Source: Kiritimatiellota bacterium (GTDB lineage Bacteria; Verrucomicrobiota; Lentisphaeria; Victivallales; JAADHT01). Taken from it: a DNA stretch of 35,045 bases. Position 1 is the stretch's first letter. Every line of letters starts with the position of its first letter. Below, piece by piece: positions 23,781-32,456 of the stretch. A program made the translations under genes and the position numbers. The DNA lies in the NCBI GenBank assembly GCA_030590505.1, contig JAUUYH010000004.1, positions 1-35,045 of the forward strand, given 5' to 3'. The notes beneath the pieces were generated by a model. The model worked only from the letters and a program-made list of their open reading frames with translations, ran no database searches and was not told the DNA's origin.

Positions 23781-23825
23781 AAAACGCCCCCAGAAGGGTG
23801 ATAGAAATGCACTTTGGTGGCATTA
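23781..23825. repeat. Decayed repeat D, copy 5
   Basis: ACGCCCCCAGAAGGG and CACTTTGGTGGC keep the block order of repeat D but pair poorly. It touches the stop codon of the DUF58 gene. Confidence 0.5.
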
Positions 23826-25205
23826 CAGGTTGCGAATATGCCCTAAAAATACATCTCTAGGATGCAGAACCATTGCATTGTCTGGATAATCATCAGATTG
23901 GGTTAAAGAAATAATAATAATTTTCAGGGTAATGCCATGCTGATGAAGTTGCTCGACGAGCTCCTTCCTTGCATCATCCCACTTCAGTAGCAGAAGCATC
24001 GCACTACCAATGCCTGCCATCTCTTCAATTACAGCAGATTCAAGTTTGTTTATCGACTCTGTCCTGCTTGGCTCAAGACATGCGAGGATGTCCAGTATCT
24101 GGTCTAGCTGTGCAAGGCTTCTTCCCCCTTTAAAGTGATAAACATCGCTACCTGCAGCAAAAACATCTACGATATAATCACCATGAGCTAGATAGTGTGA
24201 AAGTGCCGCAGTTAGCGAAAGGGCTGCTTCAAAAGATGGATTTTGATTTACTTTTTTAGACTTAAGGAAAGATTTTGAGCAGGGAATAAAAGTATCAACG
24301 ATTAGGGCTATACGACAAAGGTACTCCTCCTGAAATTCACGTACAATAAGACGATTTTTGCGTGCGGTACTCGGCCAGTGTATATGCTTAGGATTATCTC
24401 CTGTGCGAAATTCGCGACATGCATGAAATTCAAGAGACTCACCTACATGCGAGACCAATGACATACCCTCTTTCTGAAATCGTGCATTAACCGGCAACTG
24501 AACAGAGTTTAAAGGTTCATACCTCGGATACACCATAACTCTCTGAAAATGCCTGTTCCTACATGTCCACTTAATAATGCCAAATGGGAATGATGTGGAT
24601 GCAAAGGCCGGTTTAAGTATATACTCCCCACGTTTTTTAGAATGTATATAAGATGTCATACTCACGGTATTTTTTGATTTAATAAAGTCCAATGAGGCAA
24701 GATTCGCTTCCCGCCGCATCCAGCCGTATTGATGAATTGGATCCAAGCTTATATCCCATGCAGGCATTTTTCTCAGATTTTTAATGGTATAGTGAATCTT
24801 AATTACACTGCCCGCCCTGATGCGGAGGGGGATTTCTCTGCGGATATCCAAACGAGGCAAAAAAAGTAGCCCTACGACAAAATCAGTAACAAGCAGTGCT
24901 AGCAACATAAAGGCTAATATTCTAAGAGGGCCTTCCGAGACAACCGCACCGTAGAGTAGAATAAGCACAATGACGGATATAATCATACGCCCAGGAACGG
25001 TAAATATGCGAATATACCATGCGTAGAGCCATGCAAACAAAAGAAGCGTAGGTGACTTATATCCTGATTTACGTTTCAACATATATGCAGGTAGGTCAAT
25101 CCAACCAGGGCCTTCATAAAAGCGCTTACGCAAAAGTAAAAGGAGCTTAAATGGATAAACTATAGATGTTTTTAAGGAGGTGCGCATAATATTCCCGATA
25201 TTCAT
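23823..25205 (-). CDS. DUF58 domain protein with N-terminal membrane helices
   Basis: Two hydrophobic helices at about residues 75-108 anchor the protein. The DUF58 signature is clear: EFHACREFRTGDNPKHIHWPSTARKNRLIVREFQEE at about residues 255-290, followed by a von Willebrand A-like half with LIVDTFIP and LSHYLAHGDYIVDVFAAG. DUF58 proteins usually pair with a MoxR AAA+ ATPase and act in envelope or complex assembly; no MoxR gene is present in this operon. The annotated ATG has poor spacing; a second ATG at residue 7, preceded by GGGAATATT, may be the true start. It is last in the five-gene run that includes ileS. A one-mismatch iterated palindrome (24404) lies within the signature itself. 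Confidence 0.87.
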   Translation of the reverse strand: MNIGNIMRTSLKTSIVYPFKLLLLLRKRFYEGPGWIDLPAYMLKRKSGYKSPTLLLFAWLYAWYIRIFTVPGRMIISVIVLILLYGAVVSEGPLRILAFMLLALLVTDFVVGLLFLPRLDIRREIPLRIRAGSVIKIHYTIKNLRKMPAWDISLDPIHQYGWMRREANLASLDFIKSKNTVSMTSYIHSKKRGEYILKPAFASTSFPFGIIKWTCRNRHFQRVMVYPRYEPLNSVQLPVNARFQKEGMSLVSHVGESLEFHACREFRTGDNPKHIHWPSTARKNRLIVREFQEEYLCRIALIVDTFIPCSKSFLKSKKVNQNPSFEAALSLTAALSHYLAHGDYIVDVFAAGSDVYHFKGGRSLAQLDQILDILACLEPSRTESINKLESAVIEEMAGIGSAMLLLLKWDDARKELVEQLHQHGITLKIIIISLTQSDDYPDNAMVLHPRDVFLGHIRNL

Positions 25206-25231
25206 CTTCCTGCATGAAAAATTTATTATAA

Positions 25232-26209
25232 TTATATACTACCAGCAATCTCTTTACGTTCAAATGCGATAGTTGCAATTACTAGAAAAATAGTAGATTG
25301 CAAAACTGCATTCGCCAAGCGCGGCAGAAAAAATGATACTGTAGATACTTCTTTAGCTGAAATTATTTCCGAAATCCAATATGCCTGCCAATTTGGAATA
25401 ACAGTATTAAAAATAGCATTACCGAAGCCGTTCGGCACAATAAGATTGATAAAATATGCAGAGAATAGTCCAAGAAAAAATATGACAACTGCACATGCCA
25501 TAAGCAGAGAAACATCCATCATAACAGCACATAATGAGATAATTGCAGAGAATATAACCAGAGCCATAAAAATATAGAGATAGGCCAGAGATGACTGCCA
25601 GTCCACCAGCGAACCGTAGCCAGCTTGAGCATGTCCGTTGTAACCCCAGAAATTCAATATAAAAAATGCCGACGCAAAAATGAGTACAAGTGAAATATTT
25701 GCCTGCCACATATAATTTCCACCCTTTATGTAGTGATGTATGGCAACAAGCAGAAGTGTTCCGAAGAGAGCAGCGGTATATACAGAAAAGCCTAGGGTTT
25801 CAACCATGTGTTCAGTTGTTATAATCCTGGAAGCCCATAGGCATGCGATAGTCGCAGATATAAAAATAGTAAAGAGTGCGGAAAGCAACCCAACCCACTT
25901 GCCTGCTAGCAATGCGGAATATGATACCGGCCGACTCATTATCGTCGGCAACATACCAATTCGTATATCCTCACTGATTATTTTTGCAGCACCCACTGCG
26001 GCAACAAGGGAGCCAGAGATAAATGAGAGTGCCATTGCCTGATCTCTGACAAGTTTTAGCTGACCGCCGAGAGTAAAGCCTGGCAGAGAGGCGATAAGCA
26101 GCGTGATACTGATAATAAAAATATGCATTATCAGCATTACAGGATCACCCATCAATACAATAAATGAGTTACGTGCAACAGCCGAAAATTGCTTAAACCA
26201 TTGTTTCAT
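25232..26209 (-). CDS. ABC-2 type transporter permease
   Basis: Membrane subunit of an ABC-2 type system. At 325 aa it has about six hydrophobic helices and the family's internal SGSLVAAVGAAKIISEDIRIGMLPTIMSRPVSYSALLAGKWVGLL segment, where the protein normally contacts its ATPase. The last helix ends in a short basic tail. It starts five bases after the stop of the zinc-ribbon repeat gene, so translation is probably coupled. No ATP-binding gene is seen beside it or anywhere in the window, so the ATPase must be encoded elsewhere. The substrate is unknown. Confidence 0.85.
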   Translation of the reverse strand: MKQWFKQFSAVARNSFIVLMGDPVMLIMHIFIISITLLIASLPGFTLGGQLKLVRDQAMALSFISGSLVAAVGAAKIISEDIRIGMLPTIMSRPVSYSALLAGKWVGLLSALFTIFISATIACLWASRIITTEHMVETLGFSVYTAALFGTLLLVAIHHYIKGGNYMWQANISLVLIFASAFFILNFWGYNGHAQAGYGSLVDWQSSLAYLYIFMALVIFSAIISLCAVMMDVSLLMACAVVIFFLGLFSAYFINLIVPNGFGNAIFNTVIPNWQAYWISEIISAKEVSTVSFFLPRLANAVLQSTIFLVIATIAFERKEIAGSI

Positions 26210-26214
26210 GCAAA

Positions 26215-28299
26215 TTATTTCCCCATGAAGAAAATTAAATAAATAGCAGTAGCCACAACAAGAGCATTAACAATGCCCAGAACAATCCATATTCTCGTCT
26301 TTGTTTTTTTCTGCTTTTCCATATATGCTTTATACATTTCAGGGTCTTTAACTCTCATCTCTTCAATTAAAGCCTGTTTTGTCTTCTGCATTGGTGGTCT
26401 TGTAGATTTTCCTCTAGCCTCATTTTTGCCTGCACCTACCCTTGTCTTAGACATCCCTGGCTTCTTCATTCCGTTTTTGGTCATTTCCTGTTTTTTCTTG
26501 CTTCCTGCCTGGGGCTTAGCTCCAGAAGGTTGCTGCTCTTTTGGCGTCTTTTTGGCGTTTTCAGTGTCAGATGTCATCTTTTTTCCCCTCTTTTTTGCAT
26601 TAATCTTCTGTTTTTTATCACTTCCATCGGCTGAACTTTTTTTATCTGAATATTTCTTCTTTTTTATTTTCGATTCAGGGTTAGGCTTTAAATTTTTAGG
26701 AGCCACTGTTTTACTGCTCTCTGAGTGCACAGGTTTTGATGGTTTTTTACTCTCTCCACTCGTCTTTTTTTCCACTGGTGGTCTTTCAGTAGATGGCTCC
26801 GTAGTAATCGTATTAGAAACCAAAAGCGCCTTACTCTTTGCTTCAAGTTCCTCTTTTTCGCGCTTCAGCTCTTCCGCCTGTCGTCGCTCAACCTCTCTTT
26901 GCTCTGCTTCCATCTGTGCCTGTTGCTGAGCCTCAATTTCAGCCTGTTCGGCTGCCTGTTCAGCAGCTTCGTGTGCAAATAATTGAGCTCTCTCTTCTTC
27001 AAGGCGTGCGTGCTCAACAAGCTGAGCCTGTTCATTCACAGCTCTCTGTTCTGCCTCTAATTCTGCCTGCTGAGCTGCGAATTTCGCAGCTTGGTCAATC
27101 GCGGCTGACTCAAGTTCAGCAGGAGCATGGGAATCATGCTGTTGTGGTTGAATATTTGGAAATGCCGATTGAGTACGAGCAGCATCAAGTGATTGAACAC
27201 GCAGTGGTCCAGTATCAGTCGCTGCAAGTCGCGGTGCGACAGGTGCGACAGGTGCAGCAGCCTGCGGAGCAGGAGCTATGGTTGCTTTTTTATTCTGAAT
27301 CTTGAAACCAGAAGTGACTACCTCATTAGCAGTTGGTTGCTGTGGTGCTAGAGGGGCTGGTGCTGCTACAGGTTGTTGTGGTGCTGCTACAGGTTGTTGT
27401 GCTGCTTGTGCCGTAGCTGTTCTGGTTGCTGATTTCTTCTTAAGTGCAAATGATTTTTTACCTTTGCCGATACGTGTAGCTGTCGGTTTTGCTTGAGGAG
27501 CAGGTGCTGCTACAGGTTGTTGTGCTGCTTGTGCAGTAGCTGTTCTGGTTGCTGATTTCTTCTTAAGTGCAAATGATTTTTTACCTTTACCGATACGTGT
27601 AGCTGTCGATTGTGCTGGAGAGGCTGGTGCTGCTACAGGTTGTTGTGCTGCTTGTGCAGTAGCTGTCCTGGATGCTGATTTCTTCTTAAGTGCAAATGAT
27701 TTTTTACCTTTGCCGACACGCGTAGCTGTCGATTGTGCTGGAGAGGCTGATGCTGCTACAGGTTGCTGTGGGGCTTGTGCAGTAGCTGTCCTGGTTGCCG
27801 ATTTTTTCTTAAGTGAAAACGATTTTTTAGGTGCACCTCCGCTCTTTTTAGCACCTTTACTCTTTTTAGGTGCAGAAGGTTGTGGAGCAACTGCTTGAGG
27901 AGCCACGGGTCCTGGTGCTGGTGCTACGGGGGCTGGTACGGGTGCTGGTACGGGTACTGGGGCAGTGCCTACGGGAAGTCCAGTCGAAACAGGAGCGGCA
28001 ACGCGTGCTCCAGAAGCGGGTGCGGAAGACGAAGTTCTTCCCTCTGATAAAATTCCACCAAATCCAAGATCAACTGCCTGAGCCACTTTAATTCCTGAAG
28101 CTGGAGCTTCAGAAGTCGCAAAATTCCTAGGTATAGCAATTGTAGCATCCTCATCTAGCTCATACGGAGCCGGTTGATTAACAGCATTAAGAGGTTTCAT
28201 TGTTCCACCGCATTGTGGACAGTCAAATGTCTCGTAATATGTATCCAGTTCCCCAACTACCATACATGATTCACACTGATATTGAAAAAGATCACTCAT
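26215..28299 (-). CDS. Zinc-ribbon protein with Ala/Pro/Lys repeats and C-terminal anchor
   Basis: Not a recognised family. The N-terminus has a zinc ribbon, CESC...CPQC (residues 9-31). Then comes a Pro/Ala-rich region, four near-identical 41-aa repeats (about residues 155-305) each with KKSFALKKKSATRTATAQAA, an acidic and glutamine-rich predicted coiled coil (about 405-490) of EQAAEQAEIEAQQQAQ type, a very Lys-rich region (about 500-660) and a single C-terminal TM helix, IWIVLGIVNALVVATAIYLI. The C-terminal helix suggests a tail-anchored protein facing the cytosol. It lies between ileS and the ABC permease in one operon. An exact iterated palindrome (27076) is read in the coiled coil as A-K-F-A. 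Confidence 0.78.
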   Translation of the reverse strand: MSDLFQYQCESCMVVGELDTYYETFDCPQCGGTMKPLNAVNQPAPYELDEDATIAIPRNFATSEAPASGIKVAQAVDLGFGGILSEGRTSSSAPASGARVAAPVSTGLPVGTAPVPVPAPVPAPVAPAPGPVAPQAVAPQPSAPKKSKGAKKSGGAPKKSFSLKKKSATRTATAQAPQQPVAASASPAQSTATRVGKGKKSFALKKKSASRTATAQAAQQPVAAPASPAQSTATRIGKGKKSFALKKKSATRTATAQAAQQPVAAPAPQAKPTATRIGKGKKSFALKKKSATRTATAQAAQQPVAAPQQPVAAPAPLAPQQPTANEVVTSGFKIQNKKATIAPAPQAAAPVAPVAPRLAATDTGPLRVQSLDAARTQSAFPNIQPQQHDSHAPAELESAAIDQAAKFAAQQAELEAEQRAVNEQAQLVEHARLEEERAQLFAHEAAEQAAEQAEIEAQQQAQMEAEQREVERRQAEELKREKEELEAKSKALLVSNTITTEPSTERPPVEKKTSGESKKPSKPVHSESSKTVAPKNLKPNPESKIKKKKYSDKKSSADGSDKKQKINAKKRGKKMTSDTENAKKTPKEQQPSGAKPQAGSKKKQEMTKNGMKKPGMSKTRVGAGKNEARGKSTRPPMQKTKQALIEEMRVKDPEMYKAYMEKQKKTKTRIWIVLGIVNALVVATAIYLIFFMGK
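27076..27088. repeat. Iterated palindrome TGCGAANTTCGCA (zinc-ribbon gene)
   Basis: Exact copy, read as A-K-F-A. Confidence 0.85.
27368..27838 (-). repeat. 123-bp tandem repeat array
   Basis: Anchor sequences at 27431, 27554, 27677 and 27800 are spaced exactly 123 bp apart. Three full units and about 80 bp of a fourth are present, plus a 21-bp internal duplication at 27368. High identity between units points to recent expansion. Confidence 0.93.
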
Positions 28300-28331
28300 A
28301 ATTATTATATCCTATTATATTATCAATTAAT

Positions 28332-31300
28332 TTATCCAGTTTTTTTTAGTGATAAAGCGATTATCGCACCATCCACATCCAACTCCGTCATATCTTTAGA
28401 GTTGGTAGATATACATAACGTTGTTGCCAACGTTTCACTGCATATATAATCTTTAAAAAGAGAGAGAGCCTCTTTCAGCTTATCATCTTCAACACTATAT
28501 AATATATCAATTCTATCAGAGACTTCAAACCCCAAATCTTTTCTGAGATTCTGAATCCTGCTTACCAACTCTCTTGCCAGCCCTTCACGCTTCAAGTCAT
28601 CGCTCAAAACTGTATCCAGTGCAATAGTAATCTCTTTTTCTGTAGAGACACAAAGGCCAGGTTTCTCAGCTCGCTGAATAAGTACATCATCCTGAGTTAT
28701 TTGTAAAGTTTCTCCTGACGAAAGTGTCAGAGTAGCAATGCCACCATTTAAGACTTCACTTACTGCATCAACATCCAGCTGCATTATCAGGTTTGCAACC
28801 TCTTTCATATTCTTACCAAGTTGTGATCCAAGCACCTTATAGTTTGCTTTAACTGTGCGAATAACAAGCACTGACTCATCAGCATCAATTTCTACATTTT
28901 TCACATTTAGCTCTTCTGCTATTATGTCTGATGTCTCTTGTAAAAGAGTTCGTGTCTCTTCATCAGGAGAGGCTATAAATACTTTATTCAACGGCTGACG
29001 CACTTTAAGAGAGTGCTGCGCTCTAAGGAATCGTCCCTGCGTAACTGCATTCATTGTATATTCCATCTGTCTTTCAAGGCGCGGATCCCTGCTCTTTTTG
29101 TCTGCTTCAGGGAAGTCGCAAAGATGTACTGATTTAGGCATACTTTCCGTACGCAGGTTACTATACATCTCCTCCGTTATAAATGGAATAAATGGAGCTG
29201 CTGTTTTACAAAAAGTTACAAGTACATAGTAGAGTGTACTATATGCATCATTCTTATCTGTATCGTTCTGACTTTTCCAGAACCGACGACGACTTCGTCG
29301 GATATACCAGTTGGTTAGATCTTCAACAAATTTTTCAAAACGGTTTGCCGCCTTTTGCAAAATATAGTTATCCATATTCTCACGAATCTCATCTACCATC
29401 TCAGAGAGGGATGAGAGAATCCATCGATCAAGGGGGTTTTTGGGATTGTCAGGAGCAGTCAGCGTTGGCGGAGCCTCCCATTTGTCCAAATTTGCGTAAG
29501 TAACAAAGAAACTATATGCATTCCACATAGGAATCATCACTCCGCGAAGCACGTCTTTAATAGAGTCTTCAGAGAATTTCAGATCTTCACCACGCACAAC
29601 GGGCGATCCAAGCAGGAATAGACGTAAGGCATCTGCTCCGTATGAATCAAAGATAATCTTCGGATCGGGATAGTTTTTTTTGCGTTTGGACATCTTCTGA
29701 CCGTCCTCTGCAAGAATCAATCCATTTACAATAACGTTACTAAATGCCGGTTTATCAAATAGCGCGGCACCTAACACAACAAGAGTATAGAACCAGCCAC
29801 GAGTCTGATCCACCCCTTCTGCAATAAAATCCGCTGGAAAATTAGACTCAACATGTTCTTTGTTTTCAAATGGATAATGATGCTGAGCGTAGGGCATTGA
29901 ACCACTCTCAAACCAGCAGTCAAGCACTTCAGGAATTCTGAGTAAAGGCTCTTTTCCTGTCGGAGAAGGTATCTCTATTTTATCAACAAAATGCTTATGA
30001 ATATCATCAACTTTTACTCCGCTAAGTTTTTCAAGTTCTTCAACCGAGCCTATGCAAATCGTCTCTCCTGATTCATTACGCCATATTGGCAGAGGGTTAC
30101 CCCAGTAACGGTTACGGCTAATTGACCAGTCTCTAGCATTCTCAAGCCATTTTCCGAAACGACCATCTTTAATATGTGAAGGAGTCCAGTTTATCTTACT
30201 GTTAGCATCCAGCATTTTCTGCTTTATTGGTTCGATATTTATAAACCATGTTGAGACTGCACGATAGATAAGCGGGGTGTCATCACGCCAGCAATGCGGG
30301 TAGTTGTGATTAACTGTTGAGCGGTGAATAAGAATACCCTCGTCCTTCAAGTGCCTTATTATATCCTTGTCCGCCTCTTTTACATATCGCCCAGCGTAAT
30401 CTGCTACCTCTTCAGTAAAGCAGCACTCTTCATCTATCGGACAAACTTCAGGAATTCCATGCTCTTTTGCTGCCGCGGCATCATCTTCACCAAAACCGGG
30501 TGCAATATGAACAATCCCTGTTCCATCCTCTGTTGATACATAGTTAGCTGTAATAATTTTAAATGCACCCTCATCTGCGAGATTCGCAAAATATGGGAAC
30601 ATCGGCTTGTAGGTTCGCCCATTAAGCTCTGAACCTTTCAGCTTACCTATCAATTTATAATCACCAGCCTCTTTGTAGTACATCGGAAGCCTGGCTTCTG
30701 CAAGAATAAATTCATCATCACCGTCTTTTATATGAACATAATCTATATCAGGGCCAACCGCCAGGGCAAGGTTTGAAGGCAGTGTCCAAGGAGTAGTTGT
30801 CCATGCAAGATATGATAAGTTGCTATTTTCGCAATCTCTAAAACGTACTGTAATTGCAGGATCTGTTACCTCAAGGTAGCCTTGATTAGCCTCGAAATTT
30901 GAGAGAGGAGTTGAGCATCTCGGACAATATGGAAGAATCTTGTGCCCCTCATAAACTAGTCCCTGATCCCATAGTTGTTTAAAAACCCACCAGATAGACT
31001 CCATAAAGTCAAGATCCATCGTTCTGTAGCCACGTTCAAAATCAACCCAACGCCCCATGCGAGTAACTACAGCTTCCCACTCTTTTGTGTAGCGGAGCAC
31101 GATACCTCTACACGCTTCGTTAAATTTATCTATACCATACTCTTCAATCTGATGTTTCCCGGAAATCTCCAACGATTTCTCCATCTCATACTCTACAGGC
31201 AGTCCATGACAATCCCAACCGAAAGTACGATCCACAAATTTTCCACGCATGGTCTGATATCTTGGAATAACATCCTTAATTGTTCCCGCAAGAAGATGTC

Positions 31301-31469
31301 CGTAATGCGGTAATCCGGTAGCAAAAGGAGGTCCATCATAAAAGATATACTCCTCCTCTTCTTTTCGGTTTTCTATTGATTTTTTAAATGTGTCGTTCTC
31401 TTTCCAGAACTTTAAAATATTTGTCTCTATTTCTGGTAGATTCGGGTGGTTATTTACTGGGTTAAACAT
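28332..31469 (-). CDS. ileS: Isoleucyl-tRNA synthetase, type 2 (eukaryote-like)
   Basis: Charges tRNA-Ile. The class I motifs are PHYGHL (HIGH-type, residues 54-59) and KMSKR (592-596). The Zn-binding YCPRCSTPLSNFE segment, the CP1 editing domain and GWDCHGLPVE are also clear. At 1045 aa, with HYGH in place of the HIGH of most bacterial enzymes and no C-terminal FPG-type zinc finger, it fits the type 2 IleRS clade found in eukaryotes and scattered bacteria; members of this clade are often naturally tolerant of mupirocin. It is second in a five-gene minus-strand run. GGAGAA overlaps the stop of the preceding gene, some 17 bp before ATG. A one-mismatch iterated palindrome is at 30576. Confidence 0.96.
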   Translation of the reverse strand: MFNPVNNHPNLPEIETNILKFWKENDTFKKSIENRKEEEEYIFYDGPPFATGLPHYGHLLAGTIKDVIPRYQTMRGKFVDRTFGWDCHGLPVEYEMEKSLEISGKHQIEEYGIDKFNEACRGIVLRYTKEWEAVVTRMGRWVDFERGYRTMDLDFMESIWWVFKQLWDQGLVYEGHKILPYCPRCSTPLSNFEANQGYLEVTDPAITVRFRDCENSNLSYLAWTTTPWTLPSNLALAVGPDIDYVHIKDGDDEFILAEARLPMYYKEAGDYKLIGKLKGSELNGRTYKPMFPYFANLADEGAFKIITANYVSTEDGTGIVHIAPGFGEDDAAAAKEHGIPEVCPIDEECCFTEEVADYAGRYVKEADKDIIRHLKDEGILIHRSTVNHNYPHCWRDDTPLIYRAVSTWFINIEPIKQKMLDANSKINWTPSHIKDGRFGKWLENARDWSISRNRYWGNPLPIWRNESGETICIGSVEELEKLSGVKVDDIHKHFVDKIEIPSPTGKEPLLRIPEVLDCWFESGSMPYAQHHYPFENKEHVESNFPADFIAEGVDQTRGWFYTLVVLGAALFDKPAFSNVIVNGLILAEDGQKMSKRKKNYPDPKIIFDSYGADALRLFLLGSPVVRGEDLKFSEDSIKDVLRGVMIPMWNAYSFFVTYANLDKWEAPPTLTAPDNPKNPLDRWILSSLSEMVDEIRENMDNYILQKAANRFEKFVEDLTNWYIRRSRRRFWKSQNDTDKNDAYSTLYYVLVTFCKTAAPFIPFITEEMYSNLRTESMPKSVHLCDFPEADKKSRDPRLERQMEYTMNAVTQGRFLRAQHSLKVRQPLNKVFIASPDEETRTLLQETSDIIAEELNVKNVEIDADESVLVIRTVKANYKVLGSQLGKNMKEVANLIMQLDVDAVSEVLNGGIATLTLSSGETLQITQDDVLIQRAEKPGLCVSTEKEITIALDTVLSDDLKREGLARELVSRIQNLRKDLGFEVSDRIDILYSVEDDKLKEALSLFKDYICSETLATTLCISTNSKDMTELDVDGAIIALSLKKTG
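30576..30588. repeat. Iterated palindrome variant (in ileS)
   Basis: TGCGAGATTCGCA, one mismatch at position 6, read as A-N-L-A. Confidence 0.65.
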
Positions 31470-31480
31470 AATTTTATTTT

Positions 31481-32191
31481 CTATTCTCCTTCCTCATTTT
31501 CCAAAGTTTCTTCAATCACTTCTTCTTCATCCATTTCATCTGGTGCTTCTGCATCCGCAAGCCATTGCGATCTTAGCATACATTTTTTTATTTTAGCATA
31601 CGGTAACCTAATCGTCCGTGCCTTGTCACCATCACCTACCTGAACTGCTACTGCAGGTGGCAAGGCCTCCACAATACACTCAATTTCTAAAATCTGGTCA
31701 TCATCAAGTTCCAGAATAAATGGGCCACGTGGGTTCCCCAATTCATCTTTTGCCGTACGTGTAAAGTATTTCTGATCTAGTACATCTATATCAGAGGCAA
31801 CATCGCTATTCTTCTTTTTTGCCTTCCTAAATGCCTTTAAGTCGGAGTCAGGGACTGCATCGTCCAGAAGTTCTTTTTCTATAATTTCTTCCTCCTTGTT
31901 CTGCACGACACTCGGAATAAGAAAAAATAGCACCACTGGATAAATGATAGGGCATATAAAACCAAGCGCTCCATGTCCAATTCTATTTCTAGATTTCATC
32001 TCTGCTATCGTCATTGCCGCCATTGCACTACCGCAGAAGATTACGCACCACACTATCGTAACGATTAAAGAACCCTTGGATATTACAAATCCACTATCTG
32101 TAGCATTCTGTAACCATGTCACGCAATAGTGATGTGTCTGTATAAAAAAACCGAACAAAGTGTCCCGAATAAGACCTATAAGTTCTATCAT
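31481..32191 (-). CDS. Membrane protein of unknown function upstream of ileS
   Basis: Not recognised. The N-terminal 90 residues hold two clear hydrophobic helices (about 39-60 and 72-92) and a weaker one at the start. The rest is soluble, with a KAFRKAKKK patch, a GPFILELDDDQILEIECIVEALP..VAVQV segment that looks like a small beta-rich domain, and a strongly acidic tail (EEEVIEETLENEEGE). The ileS ATG lies 11 bp after its stop, and the ileS ribosome site is in its last codons, so the two are translationally linked. It is first in the five-gene run, and its promoter should lie in 32192-32456. Confidence 0.72.
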   Translation of the reverse strand: MIELIGLIRDTLFGFFIQTHHYCVTWLQNATDSGFVISKGSLIVTIVWCVIFCGSAMAAMTIAEMKSRNRIGHGALGFICPIIYPVVLFFLIPSVVQNKEEEIIEKELLDDAVPDSDLKAFRKAKKKNSDVASDIDVLDQKYFTRTAKDELGNPRGPFILELDDDQILEIECIVEALPPAVAVQVGDGDKARTIRLPYAKIKKCMLRSQWLADAEAPDEMDEEEVIEETLENEEGE

Positions 32192-32456
32192 AGCATTTCC
32201 TTTTTAATAATAAACACCCTGCAAAGGCAATTTAAGGTACACCGTTTATCCGCATCTACATTTGCAGAATTAAAGTTTAGTATATTCACCATATACTTCA
32301 GTATACACTTAAGAGAATTAGTATATCACTTGAGTATAAGTTACAATTTACACTCGTTTTACCTCTTTGGCAAGCTAAAAAGGCGAATTCAGGAAGTAAT
32401 CTTGCCTATTTTTTGTCAGTAACGAACAAGTTAGAGTTTTTTTTACAAAAATCTGA

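Larger units (their letters stand above)
23379..23822. other. Repeat-bearing gap between the DUF58 and kinase genes
   Basis: It holds repeat G inverted (23470-23496), a diverged repeat F (about 23528-23557), a short palindromic AATCCC..GGGGATT, a perfect 7-bp hairpin ATGCTTT/AAAGCAT (23744-23762) and a decayed repeat D at the DUF58 stop. No gene is seen. Confidence 0.6.

Noticed and set aside
27302-27898. Plus-strand ORFs inside the zinc-ribbon repeat gene (64, 62 and 155 aa)
   Set aside because: They are antisense shadows of the 123-bp repeats; the minus frame has the zinc ribbon, TM helix and operon context.
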